A stretch of DNA of 43,013 bases from an uncultured Sphingomonadaceae bacterium (GTDB lineage: Bacteria; Pseudomonadota; Alphaproteobacteria; Sphingomonadales; Sphingomonadaceae), in the NCBI GenBank assembly GCA_947488845.1, contig CANLBM010000021.1, positions 1-43,013 of the forward strand, read 5' to 3'. Below are positions 19,108 through 28,243 of the stretch, piece after piece. The notes under the pieces are model-generated. The model was not told the origin of the DNA, did not search any database, and worked only from the letters and a program-made list of their open reading frames with translations. The translations under genes and the position numbers were made by a program. How positions within the stretch are numbered: the stretch's first letter is position 1; every line of letters starts with the position of its first letter.

Positions 19108-20268
19108 ATGCAGTCAGCCATCCGACAGTTCCTGCAAAGGCTCATTCCGCCGATCCCGGAACCTGTCCGGGACGAATTTGCGATATTGAGCGCTACCCGT
19201 CTGCAAGCCCAGTCCCGAGCATTGTTTCTGGCGATGTTCCTGACCATACCCTTTGTGTTTTACGCGTCTTCGACCGGAGCGGCGCCGGAAATCCGCTACG
19301 GCATACCGCTGGCTATCGCCGGATGCTGCCTGCTTGGCTACATTTCCTTAATCAAGGATCGCAACGCTTCGGGCAGTCCGGATCTTGCGCGCAAGTTTAT
19401 TGCCGAATCAACCTTTTTCTCCGCCGCCATCTGCGTTCTCGTCAGCGTCTGGTGCGTGCTCAGCTGGGTCAATGCGCCGCCGGAGCTGCGGCTATTCTAC
19501 CCTTTCACGCTCGCCATGGGTTCGCTGACCACCATCTATACGCTTGCCACGATCCGGCTGGCGGCGATCTTGAATATCATCATCGGTATCATGCCGATCA
19601 CAATCATCATGATCTTATCCGGTGATCCGGTCGGCTGGTCTGCTGCCGGCAGCCTGATCATGGTGACAACATTTCTGTTCCGGCTGATCACCTCGCAGAA
19701 TGACCAGTTTATCAACCTGCTGATGTTGCGCCACGAGATGCGCGAACTGGCGCATACCGATCCGCTGACCAATCTCTTCAACCGCCGGGCCCTGGCCGAG
19801 CATCTCGAACGCCAGATTGCAAACGGCGTCGAACAGCGCGGATTTACCGTGGCATTGATCGATCTGGACGGGTTCAAGCCGGTCAATGACCAATATGGCC
19901 ATTCCGTCGGTGACCAGTTGCTGATCGAGGTTGCCCGGCGCCTGCAGCATGCCTGCGGCGAAAACGGCATTGTCGCGCGGATGGGCGGCGATGAATTTGC
20001 CATCCTGCTATCTCCGGAGTCGACGATCTCAAGCTCGGCCTGCGCCGACCATATGCTCGCCGCGCTGGTGCCTCCCTGCGTGGTCGACGGACAGGTCATC
20101 CGTATCCGTGCGAGTATCGGAATTGCTACATGGCCGATCGACGGAGAGATGGCCGAATCCCTGTTCGAGGCAGCGGACAGGCAACTGTATGCGGTCAAAT
20201 ATCATACCGCCAGAGCAGAAGGCACCATCCCGGCGCATCGCGAAAACCTGCGCTCAAAGCCCCGATAA
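19108..20268 (+). CDS. Membrane-bound diguanylate cyclase (GGDEF)
   Basis: This 386-residue protein has an N-terminal membrane module of about five or six helices (residues ~30-200) and a C-terminal GGDEF domain beginning at AHTDPLTNLFNRRALAEHLE. The active site GGDEF is intact at residues 293-297. The product-inhibition site RxxD, normally five residues before GGDEF, is absent (the sequence there is GENG). It should make cyclic di-GMP in response to a membrane signal without strong feedback at this site. It is divergent from the lipoxygenase gene across a 162-bp gap. The interrupted HD-GYP gene at 6382-7761 would have opposed its action. Confidence 0.93.
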   Translation: MQSAIRQFLQRLIPPIPEPVRDEFAILSATRLQAQSRALFLAMFLTIPFVFYASSTGAAPEIRYGIPLAIAGCCLLGYISLIKDRNASGSPDLARKFIAESTFFSAAICVLVSVWCVLSWVNAPPELRLFYPFTLAMGSLTTIYTLATIRLAAILNIIIGIMPITIIMILSGDPVGWSAAGSLIMVTTFLFRLITSQNDQFINLLMLRHEMRELAHTDPLTNLFNRRALAEHLERQIANGVEQRGFTVALIDLDGFKPVNDQYGHSVGDQLLIEVARRLQHACGENGIVARMGGDEFAILLSPESTISSSACADHMLAALVPPCVVDGQVIRIRASIGIATWPIDGEMAESLFEAADRQLYAVKYHTARAEGTIPAHRENLRSKPR

Positions 20269-20289
20269 TCGCGGCCGGACCAGTCGGAA

Positions 20290-21969
20290 CTAGTCCAGTT
20301 CCTCGGCGCGTAACGCCTTGCGATCGAGCTTCCCGATCATCGTCTTTGGCAGACTGTCCCGGACCACTACATCCACCACCTGTTCATGCTTGCCGAGCTG
20401 GGGATTGACCCATTTTTTCAGCACTTCGCCGGTAACAGTCATTCCCGGATCAAGCGCGACATAGGCCTTGGGGCTCTCGCCGCGATAGGCGTCGGGAACA
20501 CCGATAACCAAAGCTTCCTTGACCGCTTCATGCCGGTAGAGCACTTCCTCGACATGGCTCGGAAAGACCTTGAAGCCGCCGACCGAGATCATGTCCTTGA
20601 GACGGTCGACAATCTTGATATAGCCGTCCTCGTCGATCGTCGCGACATCACCGGTGCGCAGGAAGCCATTCACGAACACCTGCTCGTCTTCGGCCGGCAA
20701 ATTCCAGTAACCCTGCATGACCTGTGGCCCGGAGAATATCAATTCGCCCGGTTCGCCTTCTGGCGCAGGCCGGGTAGGATCGCTTTTGTCGGCCAGCCTA
20801 ACAATCGTTCCGGGAACCGGTTGCCCGATCGTACCGGGCTTGTTGAGCCCCATATAGGGATTGGCGCTGACCACGCCGCAGCTCTCGGTCAGGCCATAGC
20901 CTTCGACCAGCTTTGCCCCGGTCGTCGCCTCGAATTTCTTCTTCAACTCCATCGGTAACGGCGCACCGCCCGAAACGCAGACTTTCAGCGAAGAAAAATT
21001 GGTTTTGCCGATATCGGCATGGTCGAGCAAAGCCTGATACATGGTCGGCACGCCGGGCATCGCGGTAATCTTCGTGCGGGTAATCGCCTTCAACGTCTGC
21101 TTCGCGTCAAAGCGCGGCAGCATGACAATCTCGCCGCCGCGTTCGACGGTGCGGTTGAGTACTGCGCTGTTGGCGAAGACATGGAAGAACGGCAACACGC
21201 CCATCACCCGATCGGCCTCGTCGAGAAACGGATCGATGCCGTTGATCTGCCGCGCGTTGGCGGTCAGATTCTGGTGACTGCACATCGCGCCCTTGGGCGT
21301 GCCGGTTGTCCCGCCGGTATATTGCAGCAACGCGATATCCTTGTCCGGACGAATGTTCGGCGCCTTGTAGTTCCCGTCATTGTCGGTCAGATCCGAAAAA
21401 ACGGTGATCCGGTCGTCTTCGGGTTGCGGACTGTTCTCCTTGCGGCGGAATAGCGAATAGAGCAGCGCCTTGCCCTTCGGCAGCGCACCCGAAATGCTGC
21501 CGACCACCAGCCGTTCGAGGCTCGACTGTTCGAGCACCTGGTAGGCGGTCGGAAAAACCGCAGTGGCGGAAAGCGTGAACAGGATCCTGGTGCCGCTATC
21601 CTCCACCTGATGGTTCAGTTCATCTACCGTATAGAGCGGCGAGAAATTGACGATCGTCGCACCGATCGCCATCGCGCCATAATATGCGGTGACATAATGC
21701 GGGACATTGGGCAGAAAAAGGCCGATCCGGTCCCCTTTCTGGACACCCAGATCCTGCAGCCCCTTGGCCACACGGACGACGCCAGCGGCAACCTCGGCAT
21801 AGCTATATTTGCGGCCCATGAAATCCAGCAGATTGGCATCGCCACGGCGGCCGGCCGAGCGGAAGAACATTCCGGGCATCGAAAGCGGCGCATAAAACTG
21901 GTCCCAGGGGGTAGGATGATTATAGCGCGATTTCCAGATCGGTGGCTCGTCAGGATAAGTTTCGGTCAT
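20290..21969 (-). CDS. Long-chain fatty-acid-CoA ligase
   Basis: The 559-residue AMP-forming ligase activates fatty acids to acyl-CoA. It has the P-loop-like YTGGTTGTPKGAM, GYGLTESCGVVSANP, the ATP/AMP-binding LRTGDVATIDEDGYIKIVDR, DMISVGGFKVFPSHVEE and the catalytic lysine near the C-terminus (LPKTMIGKLDRKAL). This FadD-type layout is full length. The ATG at 21969 lacks a clear ribosome binding site. It is divergent from the MFS gene and ends 22 nt from the diguanylate cyclase 3' end, tail to tail. Confidence 0.93.
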   Translation of the reverse strand: MTETYPDEPPIWKSRYNHPTPWDQFYAPLSMPGMFFRSAGRRGDANLLDFMGRKYSYAEVAAGVVRVAKGLQDLGVQKGDRIGLFLPNVPHYVTAYYGAMAIGATIVNFSPLYTVDELNHQVEDSGTRILFTLSATAVFPTAYQVLEQSSLERLVVGSISGALPKGKALLYSLFRRKENSPQPEDDRITVFSDLTDNDGNYKAPNIRPDKDIALLQYTGGTTGTPKGAMCSHQNLTANARQINGIDPFLDEADRVMGVLPFFHVFANSAVLNRTVERGGEIVMLPRFDAKQTLKAITRTKITAMPGVPTMYQALLDHADIGKTNFSSLKVCVSGGAPLPMELKKKFEATTGAKLVEGYGLTESCGVVSANPYMGLNKPGTIGQPVPGTIVRLADKSDPTRPAPEGEPGELIFSGPQVMQGYWNLPAEDEQVFVNGFLRTGDVATIDEDGYIKIVDRLKDMISVGGFKVFPSHVEEVLYRHEAVKEALVIGVPDAYRGESPKAYVALDPGMTVTGEVLKKWVNPQLGKHEQVVDVVVRDSLPKTMIGKLDRKALRAEELD

Positions 21970-22066
21970 CGATATTTATCTATGTGAAGCGGCGTGGCCT
22001 GACAATGAAAATTCCTGACGTTTATGCCTCCCTTTCCGCCAGGCCAAGGTGTAGGGGGATGATCCG

Positions 22067-23350
22067 ATGTCCGAGTCCAGCCCTCCTCCTGTTGCAAAAT
22101 CATCCATGGTTTTCGTTTTTCTGGTCGTATTGATCGACATGCTGGGCTTCGGCATCATCATGCCGGTCCTGCCGAAGCTGATTACCGATATCACCGGTGA
22201 GTCGATCTCCAATGCCGCGGTCTATGCCGGCTGGCTGGCCTTTGCCTATGCGGTGATGCAATTTGTCTTTGGTCCGATCGTCGGCAATCTGTCCGACCGC
22301 TATGGCCGTCGCCCCGTGCTGCTCGCAGCCTTGGGAGGCTATGCCATCGCTTATGTCCTGATGGGCTTTGCGCCGACCTTGTTATGGCTATTCATCGCGC
22401 GGATCGTCGCCGGAATCATGGGTGCCAGTTTCAGCACTGCCTATGCCTATATTGCCGATATCTCGTCGGCCAGGCAAAGGTCGCAGAATTTCGGCCTGAT
22501 CGGAGCAGCATTCGGACTGGGGTTCATATTCGGCCCGGCGATTGGCGGCATATTGGGGGAATATGGCGCTCGCCTGCCCTTTTTCGCCGCCGGTCTTTTG
22601 GCTATGATCAATTTCCTTTTCGGATTTTTCATGCTGAAGGAAAGCCTGCCGCCGGAAAGACGGCGTCCCTTCAACATTGCCCGCGCCAATGCCTTCGTCG
22701 CGCTCAGGGGCCTGCATGGCCAGAACAAAATCGTTTTCTGGTATGCCACCTCGCTGACAATATGGATGGCCGCCCATGTCGTCTATCCGATCATCTTCGC
22801 CTTTTATGGGATGGAAGCCTTTGGCTGGAGCGAATGGACGGTGGGCATGGCTCTCGCCTGCGTCGGTATCGGCTCCGCCATCGTCCAGGGCTTGCTGATC
22901 CGGGTACTGATCCCGCGCATTGGCGAGCGCAACGCGGTCATTATCGCCGCCCTGTCGATGGCAATCAGTTCGGTCTTTTATGTTATCGCAGGTCCCGATC
23001 AGGGATGGCTGATCTTCCTGGCCATTCCGGTCGGCTCGCTTCAGGGATTGTTCCAGCCTTCGATAAACGGACTGATGAGCAACGCGGTATCCGATGAAAC
23101 GCAAGGCGAGCTGCAAGGCGCTATAGCCAGCCTGCAAAGTCTGGCATCGGTCATTGGTCCACCTGTGTTTGCCGCAGTTTTCGCGGCATTCACCGTGGCG
23201 GGGAGCATTTACTATCTACCCGGCGCACCATTCGGGCTGGCCGGGATTGTTTCGCTGATCGCACTGGCGATATTCCTGCGCGGCTACGCTCTGCACTGCA
23301 CGAGCGGCGACGTGGAACCGCCACAGGATGCCAGGACGATAATCGGCTAA
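22067..23350 (+). CDS. MFS transporter, TetA-like (DHA1) group
   Basis: The 427-residue protein has 12 predicted membrane helices. MFS signatures are present: LIDMLGFGIIMPVLPKLI at helix 1, GNLSDRYGRRPVLLAALGGY in the helix 2-3 loop, and FGLGFIFGPAIGGILGEYG at helix 5 (antiporter motif). This pattern is shared by drug:H+ antiporters of the TCR/Tet group. Similar proteins are common in environmental bacteria without tetracycline resistance, so the substrate is left open. GGGGGATG lies just upstream of the start. Confidence 0.9.
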   Translation: MSESSPPPVAKSSMVFVFLVVLIDMLGFGIIMPVLPKLITDITGESISNAAVYAGWLAFAYAVMQFVFGPIVGNLSDRYGRRPVLLAALGGYAIAYVLMGFAPTLLWLFIARIVAGIMGASFSTAYAYIADISSARQRSQNFGLIGAAFGLGFIFGPAIGGILGEYGARLPFFAAGLLAMINFLFGFFMLKESLPPERRRPFNIARANAFVALRGLHGQNKIVFWYATSLTIWMAAHVVYPIIFAFYGMEAFGWSEWTVGMALACVGIGSAIVQGLLIRVLIPRIGERNAVIIAALSMAISSVFYVIAGPDQGWLIFLAIPVGSLQGLFQPSINGLMSNAVSDETQGELQGAIASLQSLASVIGPPVFAAVFAAFTVAGSIYYLPGAPFGLAGIVSLIALAIFLRGYALHCTSGDVEPPQDARTIIG

Positions 23351-23456
23351 GCGATGTTAATTGCGGACACGTGGCGTTGCTGTCTGGCGCGCGAATGTTG
23401 CCTGCGGCCCTGAATGGTTTTCCCTGCCGAGTCTGCGCTGAGCTGGATACCCGTGG

Positions 23457-23485
23457 GTTGTGCGACTCCGAATCCGTCGCACAAC
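23457..23485. repeat. Strong hairpin in a convergent intergenic region
   Basis: GTTGTGCGAC and GTCGCACAAC form a perfect 10-bp inverted repeat around TCCGAATCC. It sits in the 263-bp gap (23351-23613) between the convergent MFS and MBL genes, with no T-run on either side. A weaker hairpin (CAGGCTC … GAGCCTG) follows near 23540-23565. I see no convincing gene in the gap. A bidirectional, Rho-assisted transcript end is a plausible role. Confidence 0.6.
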
Positions 23486-23613
23486 GACACGCACAGGCAC
23501 GTTGCAATGAAATTATTCATCCGTTTTCTCTCCTATCTCAGGCTCTTCAATCTGGAGCCTGCGGAGGGGATCACATCAAAATTCCGACAAATGCCGGACC
23601 GGAATCAACTGAA

Positions 23614-24732
23614 TCAGGCGGCGCTATACCAGGCGGTTCCGTCCTTCACCTCAAGCGTGGCGCGTCCGGTATATTCCAGATGCCTCAACGTCGCCATAGC
23701 CTCTCCGCTGGCCATGCCGATAACGTCGGGCGTGATCGGCCGCCTGAACAGATAGGGGAAGCTGTCGACCACCCGCTTGGGGCTTTCGCGCAATCCCTGC
23801 TCGAGATCATCAAGCGCTTCGTTGTGGCGCAAGGCGAGCGTATCAAGCCGCTGATGCGCGCCCAGAAACGGACGGCCATGGGCGGGCAATATCAGCAGGT
23901 CATTGTCGAGTTCGGCGCGGAAATGCGCGATGCTCGCCAGCCATTCTCCCAAGGGATCGCTGGTCGGTTCGCTGAGCATCGTCGAGATATTCGATGTGAT
24001 CCGGGGCAATATCTGGTCGCCGGAGATCATCACTCTGGCGCTGTCATCGATCAGGCAGGCATGTTCAGGCGTGTGACCATTGCCGATCATCACCCGCCAT
24101 TCATGGTCTCCGGTCTTCAGCCGCGTCCCCTCTTCCATCCGGACATGACCGATGGGCAGATCCGAAACGGCTCGCCCGAACCGGCCCCAGCCCTTGGCGG
24201 CGAAATCGTCGATCAGATGCTGTTCCCAGCCGCAGAAAAGCCATTCATCCAGCGCCTCTTGCGGCACGCCGTCGCGCTTGTCGGCGATCAACAGGCGGGT
24301 CAGCAGCCATTCGGTACGATTCATGTGCAAAGGCACTTTGAACCGTTTCGCCAGCCAGCCGGCACAACCGACATGATCGGGGTGATAGTGGGTGACGATG
24401 ATCTTGGTCGCACTCTGCCCGTGCAGCGCGCCTTCTTCGAACAGATGTTTCCAGGCCTCGACGACTTCAGGCATGAACAATCCGGTATCGGCTATCGCGA
24501 AACCGGCGCTGCCGTCTGCATGGCAGTCGGCCAGTACCCAATTGTTGATATGACCCAGCGGACCGGGCACCGGCGTGCGGGTCCAGCCGATACCGGGCAT
24601 CAGTTCAAAATATTCGCCATATTTCGGCTCATATTCGCCGAGCGGATAGGTCAGGCCATCCGATTCAATCGGGTCAAAGCCATGATCGGCAAGCATCGCA
24701 TCATAGGCGGGAAGTTTCAAGGGAGCATCCAT
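23614..24732 (-). CDS. MBL-fold metallo-hydrolase
   Basis: This 372-residue protein carries the metallo-β-lactamase fold metal site IIVTHYHPDHVGCAGWLAKR (HxHxDH), then GNGHTPEHACLID (third His), SGDQILPRI (bridging Asp) and a late LPAHGRPFLGAH (last His). The C-terminal extension (HNEALDDLEQGLRESPKRVV, FPYLFRRPI) is typical of a broad hydrolase group resembling LACTB2-like and acyl-CoA-thioesterase-like proteins. No lactamase role is implied. It ends tail to tail with the MFS gene. Confidence 0.9.
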   Translation of the reverse strand: MDAPLKLPAYDAMLADHGFDPIESDGLTYPLGEYEPKYGEYFELMPGIGWTRTPVPGPLGHINNWVLADCHADGSAGFAIADTGLFMPEVVEAWKHLFEEGALHGQSATKIIVTHYHPDHVGCAGWLAKRFKVPLHMNRTEWLLTRLLIADKRDGVPQEALDEWLFCGWEQHLIDDFAAKGWGRFGRAVSDLPIGHVRMEEGTRLKTGDHEWRVMIGNGHTPEHACLIDDSARVMISGDQILPRITSNISTMLSEPTSDPLGEWLASIAHFRAELDNDLLILPAHGRPFLGAHQRLDTLALRHNEALDDLEQGLRESPKRVVDSFPYLFRRPITPDVIGMASGEAMATLRHLEYTGRATLEVKDGTAWYSAA

Positions 24733-24903
24733 GGACCAGCCATAGCCCCTGAATCACGGCAAGCGCAAGCCGGTTTAATCGACTAGTTAAATCACCGTCG
24801 ACTGGCTTTGGGCAGTTGCCGGACATGTCGGCCGGTTTCTGCTGAAGTCCCCTCCAGCAACATCGCTACCCCGATCACCAGCACCGGCGCACGCCGGAAC
24901 GGT

Positions 24904-25614
24904 TCAGCTGTCTTTGAAAAGCGTTTCGGCGGTATGTTCAACCGGCCCTTTTTCTTCTTCGCCTGTCTCACCCGACAGCGCAGCTTCTGCATCGCGTGTC
25001 GCCTGTGCGCGTTCCTCGCGCAATTCGGCAATCAATGCTTCCTTGTCGCCGCCCAGCTTTGTTTCATCTTCGGCTTCCGGTTCGATACCGGCCTTTTTCG
25101 CGGCCTTGGCAACAACAGCATCCAGTTCACGCTGTGAACACAGACCCAAAGTCACAGGATCCTTTGGCGCGATATTGGCGATATTCCAGTGTTCTCGGTC
25201 ACGGATGGCGCTGATGGTTGTACGGGTGGTGCCGATCAGCTTGCCAACCTGCGCATCGGAAATTTCCGGGTGGTTGCGCAGCAGCCAGGCGATGCCGTCG
25301 GGCTTGTCCTGACGCTTGGAAACCGGCGTGTAGCGCGGTCCCTTGGTCCGGCGTACCTGGTCAGGTCCCTTTTGGATGACCATCCGGTAATCCGGATCCT
25401 TTTCCGCTTTCTCGATTTCCTCGTGGGTCAATTCATGCGCCTGCACCGGATCGCGACCGGTATATTTGGAGCTGGCGAGATCATCGGCCATCGCGTTGAC
25501 TTCGAGAATATGAATACCGCAAAATTCGGCAATCTGTACGAAGCTGAGCGCCGTGTTGTCGACGAGCCAGCTGGCAGTTGCGTGCTGCATGAGAGGCGTT
25601 GCTTGTTCGGCCAT
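24904..25614 (-). CDS. trcR: DUF1013 cell-cycle regulator TrcR
   Basis: The 236-residue protein is the alphaproteobacterial DUF1013 family, named TrcR after the Caulobacter cell-cycle regulator. Visible features are TASWLVDNTALSFVQIAEFC with GIHILEVNAMADD at the N-terminus, KGPRYTPVSKRQDKPDGIAW, and a helix-turn-helix-like ISDAQVGKLIGTTRTTISAI. A low-complexity acidic tail follows (about residues 180-236). GGAAGGAT precedes the ATG at good spacing. It is expressed on the minus strand, with a strong terminator just upstream isolating it from the glycosyltransferase operon. The 171-bp gap to the next gene (24733-24903) holds no evident gene. Confidence 0.9.
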   Translation of the reverse strand: MAEQATPLMQHATASWLVDNTALSFVQIAEFCGIHILEVNAMADDLASSKYTGRDPVQAHELTHEEIEKAEKDPDYRMVIQKGPDQVRRTKGPRYTPVSKRQDKPDGIAWLLRNHPEISDAQVGKLIGTTRTTISAIRDREHWNIANIAPKDPVTLGLCSQRELDAVVAKAAKKAGIEPEAEDETKLGGDKEALIAELREERAQATRDAEAALSGETGEEEKGPVEHTAETLFKDS

Positions 25615-25659
25615 GATGGCATCCTTCCAATAGCTGGCATTTCTGCGCCAGCGGAATAT

Positions 25660-25693
25660 AAAAATAAAGGGCCGCCCCCTTGCGGAGACGGCC
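25660..25693 (-). terminator. Rho-independent terminator of the glycosyltransferase operon
   Basis: On the minus strand GGCCGTCTCC, loop GCAA and GGGGGCGGCC form a perfect 10-bp stem (with G-U pairs) closed by a GNRA tetraloop, then CTTTATTTTT. It lies about 50 nt past the glycosyltransferase stop codon and stops read-through into trcR. Confidence 0.85.
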
Positions 25694-25742
25694 TGTTGGA
25701 AGCTTATGTAGGCCGTTTGGAAGGAGACGGCAAGATATTTGG

Positions 25743-26807
25743 CTATACGCGCGCAAAAATCGCCTTTGCGAGGATCCGCCGCGACATGTGATAATTGTGC
25801 CGCAGTTCCTGTGACACCAATCCGTTCAGGAACTGGCTGGCGCTGGCGTCCCAGCTAAAGTCCTGACCACGCGCGATACAATCGGCCGAATTGAGCCCGA
25901 GCGCGCGCTGGATCGCCACATCCAGATCTTCATCCATCGCGCCGCTGGTCGCCGTCAGTATATCCACCGGGCCGGTCACCGGATAGGCGGCAACCGGCGT
26001 GCCGCAAGCAAGAGCTTCGATGATCACCAGACCGAAAGTGTCGGTCTTGCTCGGAAATATGAAGACATCCGCTCCGGCATAATAGCCGGCCAGTTGCTGC
26101 CCCGTTTTTCTCCCGACAAAATGCGCCTCCGGATAGCGCGATCTGAGACCCGCCAGCGCCGGTCCGTCTCCGACCACGACTTTTGATCCCGGCTGATCGC
26201 TCGACAAAAAGGCCTCGATATTCTTTTCGATCGCCACCCGCCCGACATAAAGCTGGATCGGTCGCTCGATTTGTCCGTAAATCTCGGGCGCGGGCGCATC
26301 GGCGCGGAAATTATCCAGATCGACGCCGCGGCTCCAGTGATGGACATGGCTCAGTTTCTCGCCGCGCAACTGGTTGCGGATGCTTTCCGTCGAGACCATG
26401 ATCGCTTCCGATCCGCGATGGAACCAGCGGATATAGGGCCAGAATATCCGCGGTGACATTCGAGTACGTCTGGCAAGATATTCCGGGAACTGTGTGTGAT
26501 AAGCAGTTGTGAATGAACGTCTATTTTTCCGACACCAGCGGCGTGCCTGGACACAGAGCGGCCCTTCGGTCGCCAGATGGATGGCGTCCGCGCCAAATTG
26601 CTCGATTTGCCTGCCGACGGTACGGGCCCGGGTGAACGCAAGCCGGATCTCCGGATAGCTGGGCGCCGGAACGGAGCGATACTGGTCGGGCGAAATCACC
26701 AGAATCTCGTGCCCCTGATCCCGCAACAGACCAATCACGATATCGAGCGTCCGCACCACGCCGTTGACTTGCGGATGCCACGCATCCGTCACCAGAGCGA
26801 TTCTCAT
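25743..26807 (-). CDS. GT4-type glycosyltransferase, glycolipid type
   Basis: This 354-residue GT-B protein has the N-terminal acceptor domain MRIALVTDAWHPQVNGVVRT, then HLATEGPLCVQARRWCR and a donor domain with FIFPSKTDTFGLVIIEALAC followed by GTPVAAYPVTG, the GT4 EX7E region. Close relatives act on diacylglycerol or phosphatidylinositol, which fits the partner gene. Its start overlaps the stop of the LpxH-like phosphoesterase by ATGA, so the two are coupled. The acceptor and sugar are inferred, not seen. Confidence 0.88.
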   Translation of the reverse strand: MRIALVTDAWHPQVNGVVRTLDIVIGLLRDQGHEILVISPDQYRSVPAPSYPEIRLAFTRARTVGRQIEQFGADAIHLATEGPLCVQARRWCRKNRRSFTTAYHTQFPEYLARRTRMSPRIFWPYIRWFHRGSEAIMVSTESIRNQLRGEKLSHVHHWSRGVDLDNFRADAPAPEIYGQIERPIQLYVGRVAIEKNIEAFLSSDQPGSKVVVGDGPALAGLRSRYPEAHFVGRKTGQQLAGYYAGADVFIFPSKTDTFGLVIIEALACGTPVAAYPVTGPVDILTATSGAMDEDLDVAIQRALGLNSADCIARGQDFSWDASASQFLNGLVSQELRHNYHMSRRILAKAIFARV

Positions 26808-27724
26808 GCCGCCTGCCCCATATCGGCCCGGTCTTCCACGGCTATCAGCCGTACCGGGTGCTCCTGCCCGGCTTTCCGGGCCGCCATCTCGTCGGCCCAG
26901 TGCAGGATTTGCATATTGCCGTCATCGCATTCAACCAGGGCCGTACAGCCTTCGACCCAGTCACCGTCATTATAATAATCGATGCCCTTGATCACGCGAT
27001 GCTCGGCGGTATGGATATGGCCGCAAACAACGCCGTCAACACCGCGGCTCTCGGCCGCCTTGGCGACAAGCTCTTCGTAACGGCCGATAAACTCGACCGC
27101 ATTTTTGACCTTGTTCTTGGCCATTTTCGACAGGGACCAGTAAGGAAGGCCCAGCCGGTTGCGCAGCTTGTTGACCAGCCAGTTCAACCGCATCAGCGTC
27201 ACATAGGCCGCGTCACCGACAAAGGCGAGCCAGCGATGGGCGAGCATCACGGTATCAAATTCATCGCCGTGCAGGACGAGCAAGCGGCGACCGTCGGCGG
27301 TTTCGTGGATTGCCGAACGCCGGATTTCCACGCCGCCGAAATTGAGGCCGGTAAACTGGCGAAACATTTCGTCGTGATTGCCGGGGATATAGACAATGCG
27401 CGTGCCCCGTCTGGCCCGCTTCAGGATGCGCCAGATGATATCATTATGGCTGTCGGGCCAGAAGAACCGCTTTTTCATCCGCCAGCCGTCGATAATATCA
27501 CCGACCAGATAGAGCGTATCGCTGTCGACATGGTCGAGGAAGTCGATCAGCAGATCGGCATTGCAGCCGCGCGTGCCGAGATGGATATCGGATATCCAGA
27601 TCGTCCGGTACCGGGTCCGGTCGCGCGAATGGACTAGCGGTTTGCGTTTTAACTGTGCTTCATAGCGATCGGCATCGAGCAGCGGAACATCCGCTCTGGA
27701 AACGGGTGGAAATTGTTTGGCCAT
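26804..27724 (-). CDS. LpxH-like calcineurin-fold phosphoesterase (COG2908 type)
   Basis: This 306-residue protein carries all metallophosphoesterase motifs: ISDIHLGTRG, VGDIIDGWRMKKRFFWPDSH, IPGNHDEMFR, VLHGDEFD and VCGHIHTAEH. The arrangement is that of UDP-2,3-diacylglucosamine hydrolase LpxH relatives, but with a longer C-terminus (NDGDWVEGCTALVECDDG). The start MAKQFPPV has GGGAG 6 nt upstream; a further in-frame ATG at 27751 is less likely. It is the first gene of a two-gene operon with the GT4 enzyme, pointing to a glycolipid step rather than classical lipid A. Confidence 0.9.
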   Translation of the reverse strand: MAKQFPPVSRADVPLLDADRYEAQLKRKPLVHSRDRTRYRTIWISDIHLGTRGCNADLLIDFLDHVDSDTLYLVGDIIDGWRMKKRFFWPDSHNDIIWRILKRARRGTRIVYIPGNHDEMFRQFTGLNFGGVEIRRSAIHETADGRRLLVLHGDEFDTVMLAHRWLAFVGDAAYVTLMRLNWLVNKLRNRLGLPYWSLSKMAKNKVKNAVEFIGRYEELVAKAAESRGVDGVVCGHIHTAEHRVIKGIDYYNDGDWVEGCTALVECDDGNMQILHWADEMAARKAGQEHPVRLIAVEDRADMGQAA

Positions 27725-27804
27725 TGAAAACTCCCATGGGAAACGATCCATGGGCGTGGCTTTACGGGCTGATTGTGACAGCCCGATTCCCGTTTTATGA
27801 AGCT

Positions 27805-28239
27805 TTAATGACCCGAACCGGGAGGTTTCAGAAATGCCTGCACTCGGGTTTGCAGATGCGGCACGGCATCTTCGCTGGCCAGATATTCCGCGACAGGCAT
27901 GGTTTGCCAGTTCTGTCCCTCATCGCCAAAGACGATCTCGTCCAGAATATGAGCCGATAATCGACAGACAAAGAACAGAGCGACTGCGCCGGAGCCTCGC
28001 CAATTCGGGTAGGTTTGCACATGATCAAATTCGTCAATCGCGATGCGGATGCCGAATTCCTCGAACGTTTCGCGCGCGACGCATTCCGCCCCGCTTTCAC
28101 CATTTTCCCGGCCACCACCGGGCAGGTCCAGCATATTGGGGAACGGAATATCCGGTCTGTCATCCCGACGATAGACCAGAATATTATCATCGATGAAGAA
28201 AGCTACTTTTGCGCCGTGAAAGTCAATTTCACCGCTCAT
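27805..28239 (-). CDS. Nudix hydrolase
   Basis: The 144-residue protein has a full Nudix box (GGRENGESGAECVARETFEE followed by FGI), matching GX5EX7REX2EEXG. It should cleave a nucleoside-diphosphate-linked compound with Mg2+. The substrate is not evident; the layout (NMLDLPGGGRE, VALFFVCRL) is generic. It lies 4 nt downstream of the quinone oxidoreductase stop, so the pair is probably co-transcribed. Confidence 0.92.
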   Translation of the reverse strand: MSGEIDFHGAKVAFFIDDNILVYRRDDRPDIPFPNMLDLPGGGRENGESGAECVARETFEEFGIRIAIDEFDHVQTYPNWRGSGAVALFFVCRLSAHILDEIVFGDEGQNWQTMPVAEYLASEDAVPHLQTRVQAFLKPPGSGH

Positions 28240-28243
28240 AAGC

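Noticed and set aside
22067..23350. Calling the MFS protein a tetracycline resistance gene
   Set aside because: The TetA-like motifs are shared by many drug:H+ antiporters, and there is no TetR repressor beside it.
23414..23755. A 113-codon plus-strand frame in the MFS-MBL gap
   Set aside because: It runs antisense into the MBL-fold gene, has no good RBS and no recognisable domain; a shorter version beginning MKLFIRFLS is possible but unsupported.
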